From assembly GCA_013138735.1 (NCBI GenBank), contig WTCE01000149.1, positions 1 through 43,444 on the forward strand: a stretch of 43,444 nt of DNA, read 5' to 3'. Of the stretch, positions 34,633 through 43,166 are shown piece by piece. The first letter of the stretch is position 1. Every line of letters starts with the position of its first letter. The stretch comes from Crocinitomix sp. (GTDB taxonomy: Bacteria; Bacteroidota; Bacteroidia; Flavobacteriales_D; Crocinitomicaceae). The notes beneath the pieces were generated by a model, which saw only the letters and a program-made list of their open reading frames with translations, made no database searches and was not told where the DNA came from. A program made the translations under genes and the position numbers.

Positions 34633-34669
34633 AATAAACAGTGAAATTGGCCTATAAAAACAGCTTGAC

Positions 34670-35170
34670 ATGAAGGATAAATCAATTGTATTGGATCAGC
34701 AACAAATTCAACAAAAGATTGAGCGCATTGCCTATGAAATTTACGAAAACACCTTTGAAGAGGATGTGCTTTTTGTAGCTGGAATTTCTGGAAATGGCTT
34801 TCTTTTGGCTGAGCGTATGGTAAGTCTCTTGGCTAAAATATCAGATCAAGATGTGCGCTTATTCGAAGTAACCGTAAATAAAGACAACCCATTAGATGAA
34901 GAGATTAAACTTTCAATAGCGGATAGCGATTTATCAAAACGTACAGTAATCATCTTTGATGATGTCATCAACTCTGGCAGAACAATGATTCATGCTGTAC
35001 GAAGAATTCTAGATAATAAATTGAATGTTTTAAAGGTTGCTACACTCGTGAATAGAACGCACCGTAGATATCCTGTTCAGGCAGATTTTGTTGGTTTAAA
35101 TATCTCTACGACACTAAAGGATAATATAATTGTGGAACTAGGCGCTAATGAAATCGCTTACTTAGCATAG
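34670..35170 (+). CDS. PyrR-like phosphoribosyltransferase
   Basis: The 166-residue protein is a type I phosphoribosyltransferase: FVAGISGNGFLLAERMV near 34-50 (the PPi-binding loop region), and VIIFDDVINSGRT near 93-105, the PRPP-binding signature with two Asp. Length and pattern are closest to PyrR, which regulates pyrimidine genes and has some uracil phosphoribosyltransferase activity; other small PRTases remain possible. It is divergent from carB, a pyrimidine gene, which fits a regulator acting on pyrimidine supply. No PyrR-type RNA antiterminator is obvious upstream of carB. The start has a good promoter in front. Confidence 0.75.
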   Translation: MKDKSIVLDQQQIQQKIERIAYEIYENTFEEDVLFVAGISGNGFLLAERMVSLLAKISDQDVRLFEVTVNKDNPLDEEIKLSIADSDLSKRTVIIFDDVINSGRTMIHAVRRILDNKLNVLKVATLVNRTHRRYPVQADFVGLNISTTLKDNIIVELGANEIAYLA

Positions 35171-35184
35171 CGCTAACTTAGTGT

Positions 35185-35790
35185 CTATTTCTTTTCAAAT
35201 TCTCCCCAGTACTTTTGATCAGGGTTTTCTGTTTCGCTTTCGCTTTTCTTCTTTTTATTTTTTCTTCTCGTATCTTTCACTCGCACTTCACCCCGCTTAA
35301 AAATCTTTCTTTTTCTTTTTTTCCAAATACGGTTAGATTTTTTATGTCCATCTAAGGCCAAACCTTTATTGTGGATCCATTCAATTTTTTCTTGATTTAA
35401 ATATTGATGGAAAGAAAGTAAGACAAATGTTTCCATTGCTTTAGGATAATAAATTCCCATTTTATGAAATCCTAAAACAAAACCTGAATATCCTTCTAGA
35501 CAAAATTCTTTGCGCAGACGAGCGCTTGGATAGTAAATCCCTTTATTAACAACTGCAGGAATGGTACGCCTTTTAAAGCGCTCAATTATATGAGAGTCAT
35601 TTGAACCTAAAATTTTAAAGGCATGAAATAAGTTAGATGGAATGTATTTAGCGGTGTATTTATAAAATTTATATTCCGTTTTACTATATACTATTGGTGG
35701 GTAATTGGGATTGGTATAGAGGGTGTCCAAACTAAACCCATTCAATAGTGGCAAAACAGTAAAAAGAAGGGTTATGATGACTTTTCGCAT
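35185..35790 (-). CDS. Exported basic protein, unknown
   Basis: Unrecognised; 201 residues. A signal peptide (~1-19, KVIITLLFTVLPLLNGFS) leads a compact basic region with many Tyr/Phe/Ile (KYTAKYIPSNLFHAF, GIYYPSARLRKEF, GFHKMGIYYPKAM). It ends in a strongly Lys/Arg-rich stretch (about 150-180) and then an acidic tail. A weak resemblance to DUF6794-like proteins of Bacteroidota is noted but not relied on. It could bind polyanions such as LPS or nucleic acid; that is a guess. It converges with the PyrR-like gene, 14 bases apart. Confidence 0.6.
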   Translation of the reverse strand: MRKVIITLLFTVLPLLNGFSLDTLYTNPNYPPIVYSKTEYKFYKYTAKYIPSNLFHAFKILGSNDSHIIERFKRRTIPAVVNKGIYYPSARLRKEFCLEGYSGFVLGFHKMGIYYPKAMETFVLLSFHQYLNQEKIEWIHNKGLALDGHKKSNRIWKKRKRKIFKRGEVRVKDTRRKNKKKKSESETENPDQKYWGEFEKK

Positions 35791-35852
35791 GCAGAATAAA
35801 TTTAACTGTGAAGATACAATTTCTATCCAATAATGTCTAAAGACAGAAAAGG

Positions 35853-36437
35853 TTACTTTCTTTCAGTTATATGATCTCCCAATGAATGATATAAAACGCT
35901 AATTAGGTGCAACATTTGATCGCGTCCAGTGCGCTGACCCAACTTTGCAATTATATAAACACTCAATATTAGTATGAATGCGATCGGAAAACACCATAAC
36001 CAACCTGTTCCGTTTCCTACATTCCATTGGGCCATACCATACATCCCTCCAAAAAGAGTTAAGACGCCCAAAAAACCATAAATGAAAATAAACATTAGCC
36101 AAACACTGTGACGAGGACCTAATACACAACGAATAAATGTTCCTTCACCTGCCTCGTTCTTCTCTAATGAAACACGCAGCTCTGGTGACCAATAATGCTG
36201 TTCGCTTGGCGGAACATCTAAATAAAAAATATCGTGAACTTGCTTTCCTATTACAGAATTATCTTTATGCACCGACTCTTTCAAAAGGTCAAGTACTTCT
36301 GGTATAGAATACTCAGTTATCAACCTAAATCGCGGTCGAATTTCAATTACATTTTTATGTTCCTTTTTATTAAATGGCAAGATGAGTGAATTAGATTTTT
36401 TGAATGTATTGAAATCTATTGAGAAAAAAAATGACAA
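35853..36437 (-). CDS. Two-helix membrane protein with unusual TTG start, unknown
   Basis: Unrecognised; 194 residues. An N-terminal polar beta-rich part (~20-90, RPRFRLITEYSIPEV, then SEQHYWSPEL) precedes two membrane helices at ~105-130 (FIFIYGFLGVLTLFGGMYG) and ~145-165. The start is deduced: an in-frame TGA lies just upstream and no ATG occurs in the first ~110 codons, so TTG at 36437 (or another non-ATG codon nearby) must be used if the N-terminus is real. It is probably an inner-membrane protein; the family is unknown to me. Confidence 0.6.
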   Translation of the reverse strand: MSFFFSIDFNTFKKSNSLILPFNKKEHKNVIEIRPRFRLITEYSIPEVLDLLKESVHKDNSVIGKQVHDIFYLDVPPSEQHYWSPELRVSLEKNEAGEGTFIRCVLGPRHSVWLMFIFIYGFLGVLTLFGGMYGMAQWNVGNGTGWLWCFPIAFILILSVYIIAKLGQRTGRDQMLHLISVLYHSLGDHITERK

Positions 36438-36526
36438 AAGTCAGTTGAGGGATTTATATAGTATGCAAAAGGATTGACTTTGTCCAATTTCATTTCGTGT
36501 GGGAGCAAGGGAATTATTTCCTACTA

Positions 36527-36952
36527 TTATTCATATGTATCTTCCGCCTTTAAGCCACCAATGAAACTCTCAAAAGATTCGGATAAAAAGATAGGTTTGT
36601 TATCTACAACACCGTTCGGTAAAATATAAATATGTCCATAATCAATGTCATTTGTGTTAATACAAAAATTCCAGCCGCCACTATCAAATGCGAACGGAAT
36701 ATAGCCTTCAGGCAATAAATCACCTAATTGATGTACTTCCATAATAATCCCTGTCCTCCCCGACTCTCTGCCATATTTAATAGATGTAAACGCTGCTATC
36801 CTCTGATCTTTATAATATCTTAGACTTGGTATCCCTCCATTATGCTCTAAATAAAAATCTTTAAAGGATTTTGGCAATTTGATACCGTATTGAGTCTCAA
36901 AACCTTTGAGATCACTTTCATTTATTTTTTCACTTGTTAATCTAAATTTCAT
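36527..36952 (-). CDS. SMI1/KNR4 (SUKH-1) family protein
   Basis: The 141 residues match the SUKH-1 fold: an opening FETQYGIKLPKSFKDFYLEHNGG (residues ~18-40, the family signature with the LP and NGG) and later LLPEGYIPFAFDSGGWNFCIN near 75-95, a FAxDSGGxxFC motif. SUKH proteins are often immunity proteins of contact-dependent toxins, and also regulatory proteins. No toxin-like gene is adjacent, so it appears to be an orphan. It acts in the cytoplasm; there is no signal peptide. Confidence 0.8.
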   Translation of the reverse strand: MKFRLTSEKINESDLKGFETQYGIKLPKSFKDFYLEHNGGIPSLRYYKDQRIAAFTSIKYGRESGRTGIIMEVHQLGDLLPEGYIPFAFDSGGWNFCINTNDIDYGHIYILPNGVVDNKPIFLSESFESFIGGLKAEDTYE

Positions 36953-37113
36953 AATTCAACTTTGAAATACCATTAAACACTTTTTCTGCACATTAACTGT
37001 GAGTGTTTTTGACCTAGGCGCACTCACAAGAAAGTATTACTAATTAATGAAAGTCGTAGCAGAACAGCTAGTCCGAAGATATATAAAAAACCATTAGAAA
37101 AATTCCAGGAAAT

Positions 37114-38676
37114 TTATTGATTCAAATTGCTTTGCGCAGCAATCACATCAATACAACGCATACCATCAATAGCTGCCGATATAATTCCGCCAGCATAGCC
37201 TGCTCCTTCACCACAAGGATAAAGCCCTGCAACTGTTGGATGTTCCAATGTTTCGATATCTCTTGGGATTTTTACGGGAGATGATGTACGAGATTCTGGC
37301 GCATGTAAAACTGCTGTATTGGTTAAAAAACCGTTCATTTTTTTACCAAATTCTAGAAATGCTTTTCGCAATCTTTTAGCGACCAAATCAGGTAAAACTT
37401 TATTTAAATCTACTGCTGTTAACCCAGGCTGATAAGATGTTTCGGGCAAATTAGTTGAAACTTTCCCGTCGATAAAATCTAGTAATCGTTGTGCTGGAAC
37501 AGCCTGTGTTTTGCCAGCGGCTTCCCAACAATCATGTTCTACTTGGCGTTGAAAATTGAGTGATACAAATGGATCTTCAGATGAATAATTGGGTAAATCT
37601 TTCGGTTCCACCTGTACAACAATTCCTGAGTTGGCGTAAGGATTATTTCGCTTAGAAGGTGACCAACCGTTTGTAACAACCTCATTCTGCTTGGTTGCGC
37701 AAGGTGCTATAATTCCACCAGGACACATGCAAAACGAATAAACGCCCATTCCATCAACTTGTGCCACTAAGGAATAAGAAGCCGGAGGTAATTCTTCTCC
37801 ACTCAATTGACCATGGTATTGAATTTCGTCAATTAAGTCTTGTGAATGTTCAATTCGCACACCAATTGCAAAGGGCTTAGCTTCCATAGCAACATTGCGT
37901 TTATGCAATAATTCAAAAATATCACGCGCTGAATGTCCTGTTGCTAAAATGACCCGATCAAAATTATTCCAAGTGTCATTATTTATTTGCAAGGCGGTTA
38001 TTTTACCATCTGCAATTTTCAAATCAGTTAGTTTTTCTTCAAAACGAACTTCTCCACCGCATTTAATAATCTCCTCGCGCATGGCTTGAATGATCTTAGG
38101 CAATTTATTTGTCCCAATATGCGGATGGGCATCTACCAATATATCTTTATCCGCTCCAAAATGAACGAACCACTCTAATACCTTTTTTAAATTCCCTCTT
38201 TTCTTTGAGCGGGTATATAATTTCCCATCAGAATAGGTTCCTGCTCCACCTTCACCAAAACAATAATTCGAATCCGGATCTACTAAATGTTCTTTATGAA
38301 TCTTGGCTAAATCCCTTCTTCGAGCGCGCACATCTTTTCCGCGTTCAAAAATGATAGGTTTCAACTTGCTTTCAATGGCATTTAATGCAGCAAATAAACC
38401 AGCAGGACCAGAACCAATAATAGCCACTTCTGGCGCCGAGGAAACATCTTGCGCTGTAAAAGAGGGTGCTGGTTCTTGAAAATCTTCTCCAATATATACT
38501 GCGTATCGCAAGTTGTATTGAATAGTTTTCTTTCGCGCATCAATTGAGCGCTTCAATAATTCAAGATGATTTATGGCATCAATTCTAATATCTAATTCAG
38601 CAACAATGCGTGCATGGATATAAGCCTCATTATTGATGAAGTTTGACGGTATTCTTAAATCAACTGTTTTTATCAT
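37114..38676 (-). CDS. FAD-dependent oxidoreductase of the COG2509 type
   Basis: The 520-residue protein is a two-dinucleotide-fold flavoprotein of the uncharacterised FAD-dependent dehydrogenase family COG2509. A ~75-residue N-terminal domain (VDLRIPSNFIN) is followed by VAIIGSGPAGLFAALNAIE near 84-102 (FAD binding), YCFGEGGAGTYSDGKLYTR near 138, ATGHSARDIFELL near 244, and LYPCGEGAGYAGGIISAAIDG at the C-terminal end. The electron acceptor and substrate are not known. Its start touches the stop of the PorT-like gene (TAAATG), so the two are cotranscribed. Confidence 0.85.
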   Translation of the reverse strand: MIKTVDLRIPSNFINNEAYIHARIVAELDIRIDAINHLELLKRSIDARKKTIQYNLRYAVYIGEDFQEPAPSFTAQDVSSAPEVAIIGSGPAGLFAALNAIESKLKPIIFERGKDVRARRRDLAKIHKEHLVDPDSNYCFGEGGAGTYSDGKLYTRSKKRGNLKKVLEWFVHFGADKDILVDAHPHIGTNKLPKIIQAMREEIIKCGGEVRFEEKLTDLKIADGKITALQINNDTWNNFDRVILATGHSARDIFELLHKRNVAMEAKPFAIGVRIEHSQDLIDEIQYHGQLSGEELPPASYSLVAQVDGMGVYSFCMCPGGIIAPCATKQNEVVTNGWSPSKRNNPYANSGIVVQVEPKDLPNYSSEDPFVSLNFQRQVEHDCWEAAGKTQAVPAQRLLDFIDGKVSTNLPETSYQPGLTAVDLNKVLPDLVAKRLRKAFLEFGKKMNGFLTNTAVLHAPESRTSSPVKIPRDIETLEHPTVAGLYPCGEGAGYAGGIISAAIDGMRCIDVIAAQSNLNQ

Positions 38677-39390
38677 TTATCCTTCAAAGGTAATGGAAAA
38701 CCACCATGTTTGTGATTTTAAACTCTCCAAAGGTGAGGCAAAGAATGTGTCGTCTTGAATTAATAGGTTTTTTAATCCGTTGGTTAATTTAATTTCAATT
38801 CCGAATTTAAAATAAGGCAAATAGAAATCGAATCCACCACCAACATGATATGCAAAATCGTGTTTCTTTAATTTCACAATGGGTTCGCTCAACGTTTGCT
38901 CCACATCATCTTGACTGGCCAAGTCATAACTATAAGAAATTCCTGTAATCGCGTAGGCCGCAAAATTATTAATTCGTTTGGTATTGGCCTTTAAAAGAAT
39001 TGGAAAATTCAATAAAGTAGGTTCCGTTCTTGTCGACAATGTTTTACGTTCTCCATTTCTCCAATAGGAATATGCAAACTCTGTTTCATGGAAAGTGAGT
39101 GAAGGAATTGTCCGTAAATGGAAAGTTGAATGGATGTTCCAAGAAATTAATGGCAAATGAATTGCAAAACCCGGTCCTGAGTTAATACTTACTTGATAAA
39201 CCGAATCAAATTTCGAGAAATTTGTTTTTAAAACATAACGATAGCTTGTGGTATTACCACCAAGTGCAGTACCAAAATGCCATTTTTTATGTTCAAAACT
39301 TGGGTAGTTTTTACCATAGCGTTGTGCACTCAAACCCTGAGAGAACAACAGTAACAATACTAACCAAATCAATCTAATCTTCACTTGCAC
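38677..39390 (-). CDS. porT: PorT-like outer membrane beta-barrel protein (T9SS)
   Basis: The 237-residue protein has a signal peptide (to ~22, ending LSAQ) and then alternating hydrophobic beta strands with polar turns (WHFGTALGGNTTSYRY, FAAYAITGISYSYDL, FAYHVGGGFDFYLPYF, WWFSITFEG), consistent with an outer membrane barrel of PorT size. The start codon is GTG. The identity rests on gene context: porT lies directly downstream of ubiE in flavobacteria as I recall, and the window is full of T9SS cargo. PorT is a T9SS component of the outer membrane. The family is loosely defined at sequence level, hence moderate confidence. It sits between ubiE/menG (85-base gap) and the flavoprotein (adjacent). 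Confidence 0.68.
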   Translation of the reverse strand: MQVKIRLIWLVLLLLFSQGLSAQRYGKNYPSFEHKKWHFGTALGGNTTSYRYVLKTNFSKFDSVYQVSINSGPGFAIHLPLISWNIHSTFHLRTIPSLTFHETEFAYSYWRNGERKTLSTRTEPTLLNFPILLKANTKRINNFAAYAITGISYSYDLASQDDVEQTLSEPIVKLKKHDFAYHVGGGFDFYLPYFKFGIEIKLTNGLKNLLIQDDTFFASPLESLKSQTWWFSITFEG

Positions 39391-39475
39391 AATTTATAAA
39401 ACGTTTTTTTCTTGAATTTATTCCGCAAATTCTATACCCAAAGTATAAAACATACGGCGGATAAAGTTACATGGT

Positions 39476-40204
39476 TTATTTTACTCCGTAATATATTGTG
39501 GCAATTCCACCACCAACAATCTTAGATTTGACATTTTTATAGCCCACATCAGTCATAATATCCATAAAGGCTTGACCTTCTGGAAATGCTTCAACAGATT
39601 CGGGCAAATAAGTATATGCGGCCTTGTCTTTAGAAATAGCCTTCCCTATTGTGGGTATAATATATTTAGAATGAAATTTAAAATATTGTTTAACTGGAAA
39701 TTTTTTCGGTTTAGAAAATTCTAAGATTACCCCTATTCCACCTGTTTTTAATACACGCAGCATTTCTGATAATCCAGCGTCTAAATTCTGAAAATTTCGG
39801 ACACCAAACCCAACCGTAAATGCATCAAACGTAGCCGTTTCAAAACTTAAGTTTTCAGAATCTCCCTGTACCATTTCAACGATTTGGTCGACTCCTTTCT
39901 TTTTCATTTTTTTACGCCCCACTTCTAACATCCCGTTAGAAAGGTCTACGCCCACCACTCGATCCGGATTTAACTTGAGCGCTTCAATCGCAAAATCACC
40001 CGTACCAGTAGCCATGTCCATAATGACCTTTGGTTGATATTCTTTCAGAATTTTAATGGCCTTTTTCCGCCATACTTTGTCAATACCAAGAGATAAAAAA
40101 TGATTTAGAAAATCGTATTTTCCTGAAATGTTGTCAAACATTTCTTCTACTTCTTCCTTTTTAGTAGCATTAGCCTTATTGTACGGCTTTACTTTTGTAC
40201 CCAA
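39476..40204 (-). CDS. ubiE: Demethylmenaquinone/ubiquinone C-methyltransferase (UbiE/MenG)
   Basis: Methylates demethylmenaquinol with SAM, the last step to menaquinone, in the cytoplasm. The 242 residues carry the family signature: MFDNISGKYDFLNHFLSLGID (split over residues 22-42), MDMATGTGDFA near 61, VVGVDLSNGML near 82-92, FGVRNFQNLDAGLSEMLRVLK near 132-152 and EFSKPK. The start is TTG; the in-frame stop two codons upstream and the conserved VKPYN stretch make this the only sensible start. It is followed by porT and preceded by the heptose-kinase-like gene (29-base gap). Flavobacteria use menaquinone, so menG is the biochemically better label. Confidence 0.92.
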   Translation of the reverse strand: MGTKVKPYNKANATKKEEVEEMFDNISGKYDFLNHFLSLGIDKVWRKKAIKILKEYQPKVIMDMATGTGDFAIEALKLNPDRVVGVDLSNGMLEVGRKKMKKKGVDQIVEMVQGDSENLSFETATFDAFTVGFGVRNFQNLDAGLSEMLRVLKTGGIGVILEFSKPKKFPVKQYFKFHSKYIIPTIGKAISKDKAAYTYLPESVEAFPEGQAFMDIMTDVGYKNVKSKIVGGGIATIYYGVK

Positions 40205-40233
40205 AACTTATCGTATTTATGGTTTACTTTATT

Positions 40234-41217
40234 TTATAATGCCAAAACCTCGCTCATCAACTGCTCCTTATCAACTGTGGTTACTCCTATTTGTTCACAA
40301 ACTAAACCGCCAGCCAAATTCGCGATTTCAGCCACCAATTTGGGAGGCAGATCACACGTCAAACATAAGGTGGCTACACTTATTACTGTATCTCCAGCGC
40401 CAGAAACATCAGCTATTACGCGCGCATGTGCAGGTACAAAATGATGTTCCTTCTCGACTCCCATATACACCCCATATTCTGACAAGGTAATAAATGTATG
40501 TTCGGGTGCTATTTTTGCCTGTAATTCTTCAACCGCCGCAATAAAAACTTCGCGCTCTTCCATTTCAAAATGCACCCCTAAACCTTCTTTAAACTCCTTT
40601 AAGTTTGGTTTAAATAATGTAACATCTGAATAGGCGAAAAAGTTTTCCTTCTTTGGATCTACAGTCGTAATGATGTCATTTTCTTTTGCAAATTCAATAA
40701 TTGATTGAATAACATTTTCAGTTAATATTCCCTTATTATAATCTTCAAAAATTATGGCGTCAACTTTTTCCTTTTCTGCCACTTTTTTTACCCGTTCAAT
40801 CAGAGCAAATTCTGTCAACGAATTAATCGGATCAGTGCGTTCATTATCAACTCTTAATAATTGCTGATTATTACCAATCACTCTCGTTTTAACCGTTGTC
40901 ACACGGTCGTCGCTCGCTAAAACACCCCAATCAGCTAAATTGCTCTCAGCTATTAAGCGTTGAAACAAATCTCCCTCTTCATCCTTACCAATAACAGAAC
41001 AAATAAAGGGCTGTGCACCCAAAGCTTTGATATTTAGGGCCACGTTTGCAGCTCCACCGAGCCGGTGTTCTCTTGATTTGAATTGTACTATTGGAACTGG
41101 AGCCTCGGGAGAAATGCGATTCACCGAACCTTTTAAATAAGTATCAATCATCACATCTCCAACAACAATAATCTTCTTGCTAGCAAATGCGTTAAAAGTA
41201 TATCTCAAATCAATCAT
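40234..41217 (-). CDS. rfaE1: PfkB-family heptose-phosphate-type kinase (RfaE domain I)
   Basis: The 327-residue protein has the PfkB ribokinase fold of RfaE domain I: KIIVVGDVMIDTYLKG near 14, an RISPEAPVPIV segment near 32, HRLGGAANVALNIKALGA near 50-68, DYNKGIL near 157, and the C-terminal ATP/catalytic motif DVSGAGDT near 266-273. It predicts phosphorylation of D-glycero-beta-D-manno-heptose-7-phosphate at C1 for ADP-heptose, a precursor of inner-core LPS. The second (adenylyltransferase) domain of HldE is absent here, so that step must be elsewhere in the genome. The start overlaps the aminotransferase stop (TAATG). Confidence 0.88.
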   Translation of the reverse strand: MIDLRYTFNAFASKKIIVVGDVMIDTYLKGSVNRISPEAPVPIVQFKSREHRLGGAANVALNIKALGAQPFICSVIGKDEEGDLFQRLIAESNLADWGVLASDDRVTTVKTRVIGNNQQLLRVDNERTDPINSLTEFALIERVKKVAEKEKVDAIIFEDYNKGILTENVIQSIIEFAKENDIITTVDPKKENFFAYSDVTLFKPNLKEFKEGLGVHFEMEEREVFIAAVEELQAKIAPEHTFITLSEYGVYMGVEKEHHFVPAHARVIADVSGAGDTVISVATLCLTCDLPPKLVAEIANLAGGLVCEQIGVTTVDKEQLMSEVLAL

Positions 41218-42410
41218 TAGCTCAATTTTTCTAGTGCTCTTTTTATCCGTGCAATTGCTTCAGTCAATATTTCTTCGGAGGTAGCATAAGATAAACGAAT
41301 GCAATCAGGATCTCCAAAAGCATCCCCCGTTACTAATGCAACCAATGCTTCATCTAATAAATATAATGACATATCGTTCGCATTTGCAATCGTTCTGCCA
41401 TTTACTGATTTCCCAAAAAAGCTAGAAATGTCAGGGAAAACATAAAAAGCTCCTTCTGGCACGTTAATCTTCACGCCATCTATTTCACCTAAAAGTCTTA
41501 ACACTAAATCACGACGACTTTTAAAAGCGTCAACCATGAATTGTATTTCGGTTGGATCAGTTTCGACCGCTTTTTTCGCAGCACGTTGACCAATAGAACA
41601 AGTACCCGAAGTATATTGTCCTTGAATTTTTCCACAAGCAGCAGCAATAGCTTTTGGGGCGCCAATATATCCTACACGCCAACCCGTCATTGCAAAAGCT
41701 TTAGAAACTCCGTTTATGGTAATTGTTTTATCGTAAACTCCTGGAAGAGTCGCAAAACTGACATTTTTTTGATTGAAAACGATATGTTCGTAGATCTCAT
41801 CAGAAATCACATAAAAATTTTCAGTTCCAGCGACAACTTTCGCCACATCCTCTAATTCAGCTTTTGTATAAACCGAACCCGTGGGATTACAGGGATTACT
41901 AAAAATCATCAATTTAGATTTTGCCGTTAAAGCATTGGCCAATTGATCACTCGTAATTTTGAAGTCGTTATCTATAGAAGTTTCTATTATTACCGGTATT
42001 CCACCAGCCATTCTAACCTGCTCAACATAAGTCACCCAATATGGAGCGGGTACAATTACCTCATCTCCTGGATTAACCAAACTTAGTATCACGTTGATTA
42101 AACTTTGTTTTGCTCCAGTTGAAACCACAATTTGATCCGCAGCATAATCCAAGTCATTATCGCGCTTAAACTTTTCAGAAATTGCTTCGCGTAGATCCAA
42201 ATAACCTGGAACTGGCATGTATTTTGAGAAATTTTCGTCAATACCTTCTTTGCCTGCAGCTTTAATAAAATCAGGCGTATTAAAATCTGGTTCGCCAAGG
42301 CTTAAAGAAATAATATCTTTTCCAGCCAATTTAAGTTCGCGACTTTTTGAAGCCATTGCTATAGTAGCTGATTCTGCAAGGTCTTTAACTCTTTCCGAAA
42401 TTTGGATCAT
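41217..42410 (-). CDS. PLP-dependent aspartate-type aminotransferase
   Basis: The 397-residue class I aminotransferase (from the ATG at 42410) opens MIQISERVKDLAESATIAM and SLGEPDFNTP. Motifs: YLDLREAI near 71, APYWVTYVEQV near 123, SNPCNPTGSVY near 173 and INGVSKAFAMTGWRVGY near 230-245 with the PLP lysine in SKAF; a substrate-binding Arg is expected near the end (IRLSYA). It probably interconverts aspartate and glutamate. The open frame extends to 42485, but a -7 box at 42439-42432 lies inside that extension, so the shorter start is chosen. A kinase gene follows with a one-base overlap. Confidence 0.92.
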   Translation of the reverse strand: MIQISERVKDLAESATIAMASKSRELKLAGKDIISLSLGEPDFNTPDFIKAAGKEGIDENFSKYMPVPGYLDLREAISEKFKRDNDLDYAADQIVVSTGAKQSLINVILSLVNPGDEVIVPAPYWVTYVEQVRMAGGIPVIIETSIDNDFKITSDQLANALTAKSKLMIFSNPCNPTGSVYTKAELEDVAKVVAGTENFYVISDEIYEHIVFNQKNVSFATLPGVYDKTITINGVSKAFAMTGWRVGYIGAPKAIAAACGKIQGQYTSGTCSIGQRAAKKAVETDPTEIQFMVDAFKSRRDLVLRLLGEIDGVKINVPEGAFYVFPDISSFFGKSVNGRTIANANDMSLYLLDEALVALVTGDAFGDPDCIRLSYATSEEILTEAIARIKRALEKLS

Positions 42411-42431
42411 TGTTACTGCTTTAATGTTTTG

Positions 42432-42439
42432 CAAAGTTA
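42432..42439 (-). promoter_or_regulatory. -7 box of the aminotransferase operon
   Basis: On the minus strand this reads TAACTTTG, a full match to TAnnTTTG, about 22 bases before the ATG at 42410. No TTG is found at the ideal distance upstream. It decides the start of the aminotransferase because the longer open frame would begin upstream of this promoter. Confidence 0.5.
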
Positions 42440-42515
42440 AATATTTTATGGGATGCATAACTCTGTTTTTGAAAACAAATTGCATCTTTTTATCTCAACT
42501 ATTTTAGCAGATTTT

Positions 42516-42956
42516 TTAGAAGCTCATCCCCGCTTTTTGATAGGGATAAGCATTGAATGTTCCAGTAGCGATTGCTACCAATTTACCTGAACCTTCTTGA
42601 AAAATCTTTCCTTCAGTTATAATAATTCGCTTCCCTGCTGAAATGGTTTTTCCTTGTCCAATTAAAACATCCCCAATTCTTACTGGAGAAATATAATTGA
42701 TTTTAAATTCAACTGTTGATACCAAGTTCGAGTTTTCGGACGAGACATATAATGCGGCTAAGCCTAAAACTCCATCCATATATCCCGCGACTAAACCACC
42801 ATGCGCAGTTGTTGGTGTTGCCAAATGCTCGGGTTTTACCAATAATTTGTATTCAATCCCGTCTTCCTCAAACTTTGTCAATTCCATTCCCAACATTTTA
42901 CCGTATTGATTGGTTTGTTGATAGGTCTTGATTAAAAGTTCTCTAAAATTCTCCAT
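42516..42956 (-). CDS. PaaI-type acyl-CoA thioesterase, hotdog fold
   Basis: The 146-residue single hotdog domain has HGGLVAGYMDGVLGLAALY at about residues 52-70, the PaaI/YdiI signature with the catalytic Asp and the G-x-x-x-D helix, then KINYISPVRIGDVL near 87 and GKIFQEGSGKLVAIATGTF. It should hydrolyse an aryl- or acyl-CoA in the cytoplasm; the substrate cannot be read from sequence. It has its own consensus promoter upstream and stands alone, with 105 bases to the aminotransferase start. Confidence 0.88.
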   Translation of the reverse strand: MENFRELLIKTYQQTNQYGKMLGMELTKFEEDGIEYKLLVKPEHLATPTTAHGGLVAGYMDGVLGLAALYVSSENSNLVSTVEFKINYISPVRIGDVLIGQGKTISAGKRIIITEGKIFQEGSGKLVAIATGTFNAYPYQKAGMSF

Positions 42957-42998
42957 AACATGCTTTTACGCTATTGCTTTGTGTTCATTATTATCGTG

Positions 42999-43028
42999 CA
43001 AATCTAATGAATTAAAAAAAGCTTGCAA
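42999..43028 (-). promoter_or_regulatory. Promoter of the PaaI-type gene
   Basis: Minus-strand TTG at 43028-43026, a spacer of exactly 19 bases, then TAGATTTG at 43006-42999: a full Bacteroidota consensus. The ATG at 42956 lies about 42 bases downstream of the box. Confidence 0.75.
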
Positions 43029-43044
43029 TTCATTTGGAAATTGA

Positions 43045-43074
43045 TTGTGTTTTAAATAAAAGAACATATCTTTG
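43045..43074 (+). promoter_or_regulatory. Promoter of the tRNA-Gly transcript
   Basis: TTG at 43045-43047, a spacer of exactly 19 bases, then TATCTTTG at 43067-43074: a full consensus match, divergent from the PaaI gene promoter 17 bases away. The predicted transcript start is near 43079-43081, about 115 bases before the mature tRNA. Confidence 0.75.
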
Positions 43075-43104
43075 CAGCGAATATTAATTTATTCAAATAC
43101 CAAT

Positions 43105-43166
43105 CAGGATTTATCCTGGCAAAATGCGAGAGTAGCTTACGCCAGTTGGCGCACAAGCAACTTCGC
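43105..43166 (+). ncRNA. Structured leader upstream of tRNA-Gly
   Basis: Within the leader, CAGGAT/ATCCTG (43105-43110 with 43113-43118) forms a tight hairpin. A second, nested structure pairs GCGA with TCGC (43126-43129, 43163-43166), GCTT with AAGC (43135-43138, 43155-43158) and CGCC with GGCG (43140-43143, 43148-43151). Its first 12 bases, GCGAGAGTAGCT, are identical to the first 12 of the mature tRNA. It could be a tRNA-derived remnant, a processing signal or a small RNA; the class is uncertain. Confidence 0.35.

Noticed and set aside
42411-42485. 25-residue N-terminal extension of the aminotransferase
   Set aside because: A TAACTTTG promoter box lies inside the extension and the family normally starts at MIQISERV.
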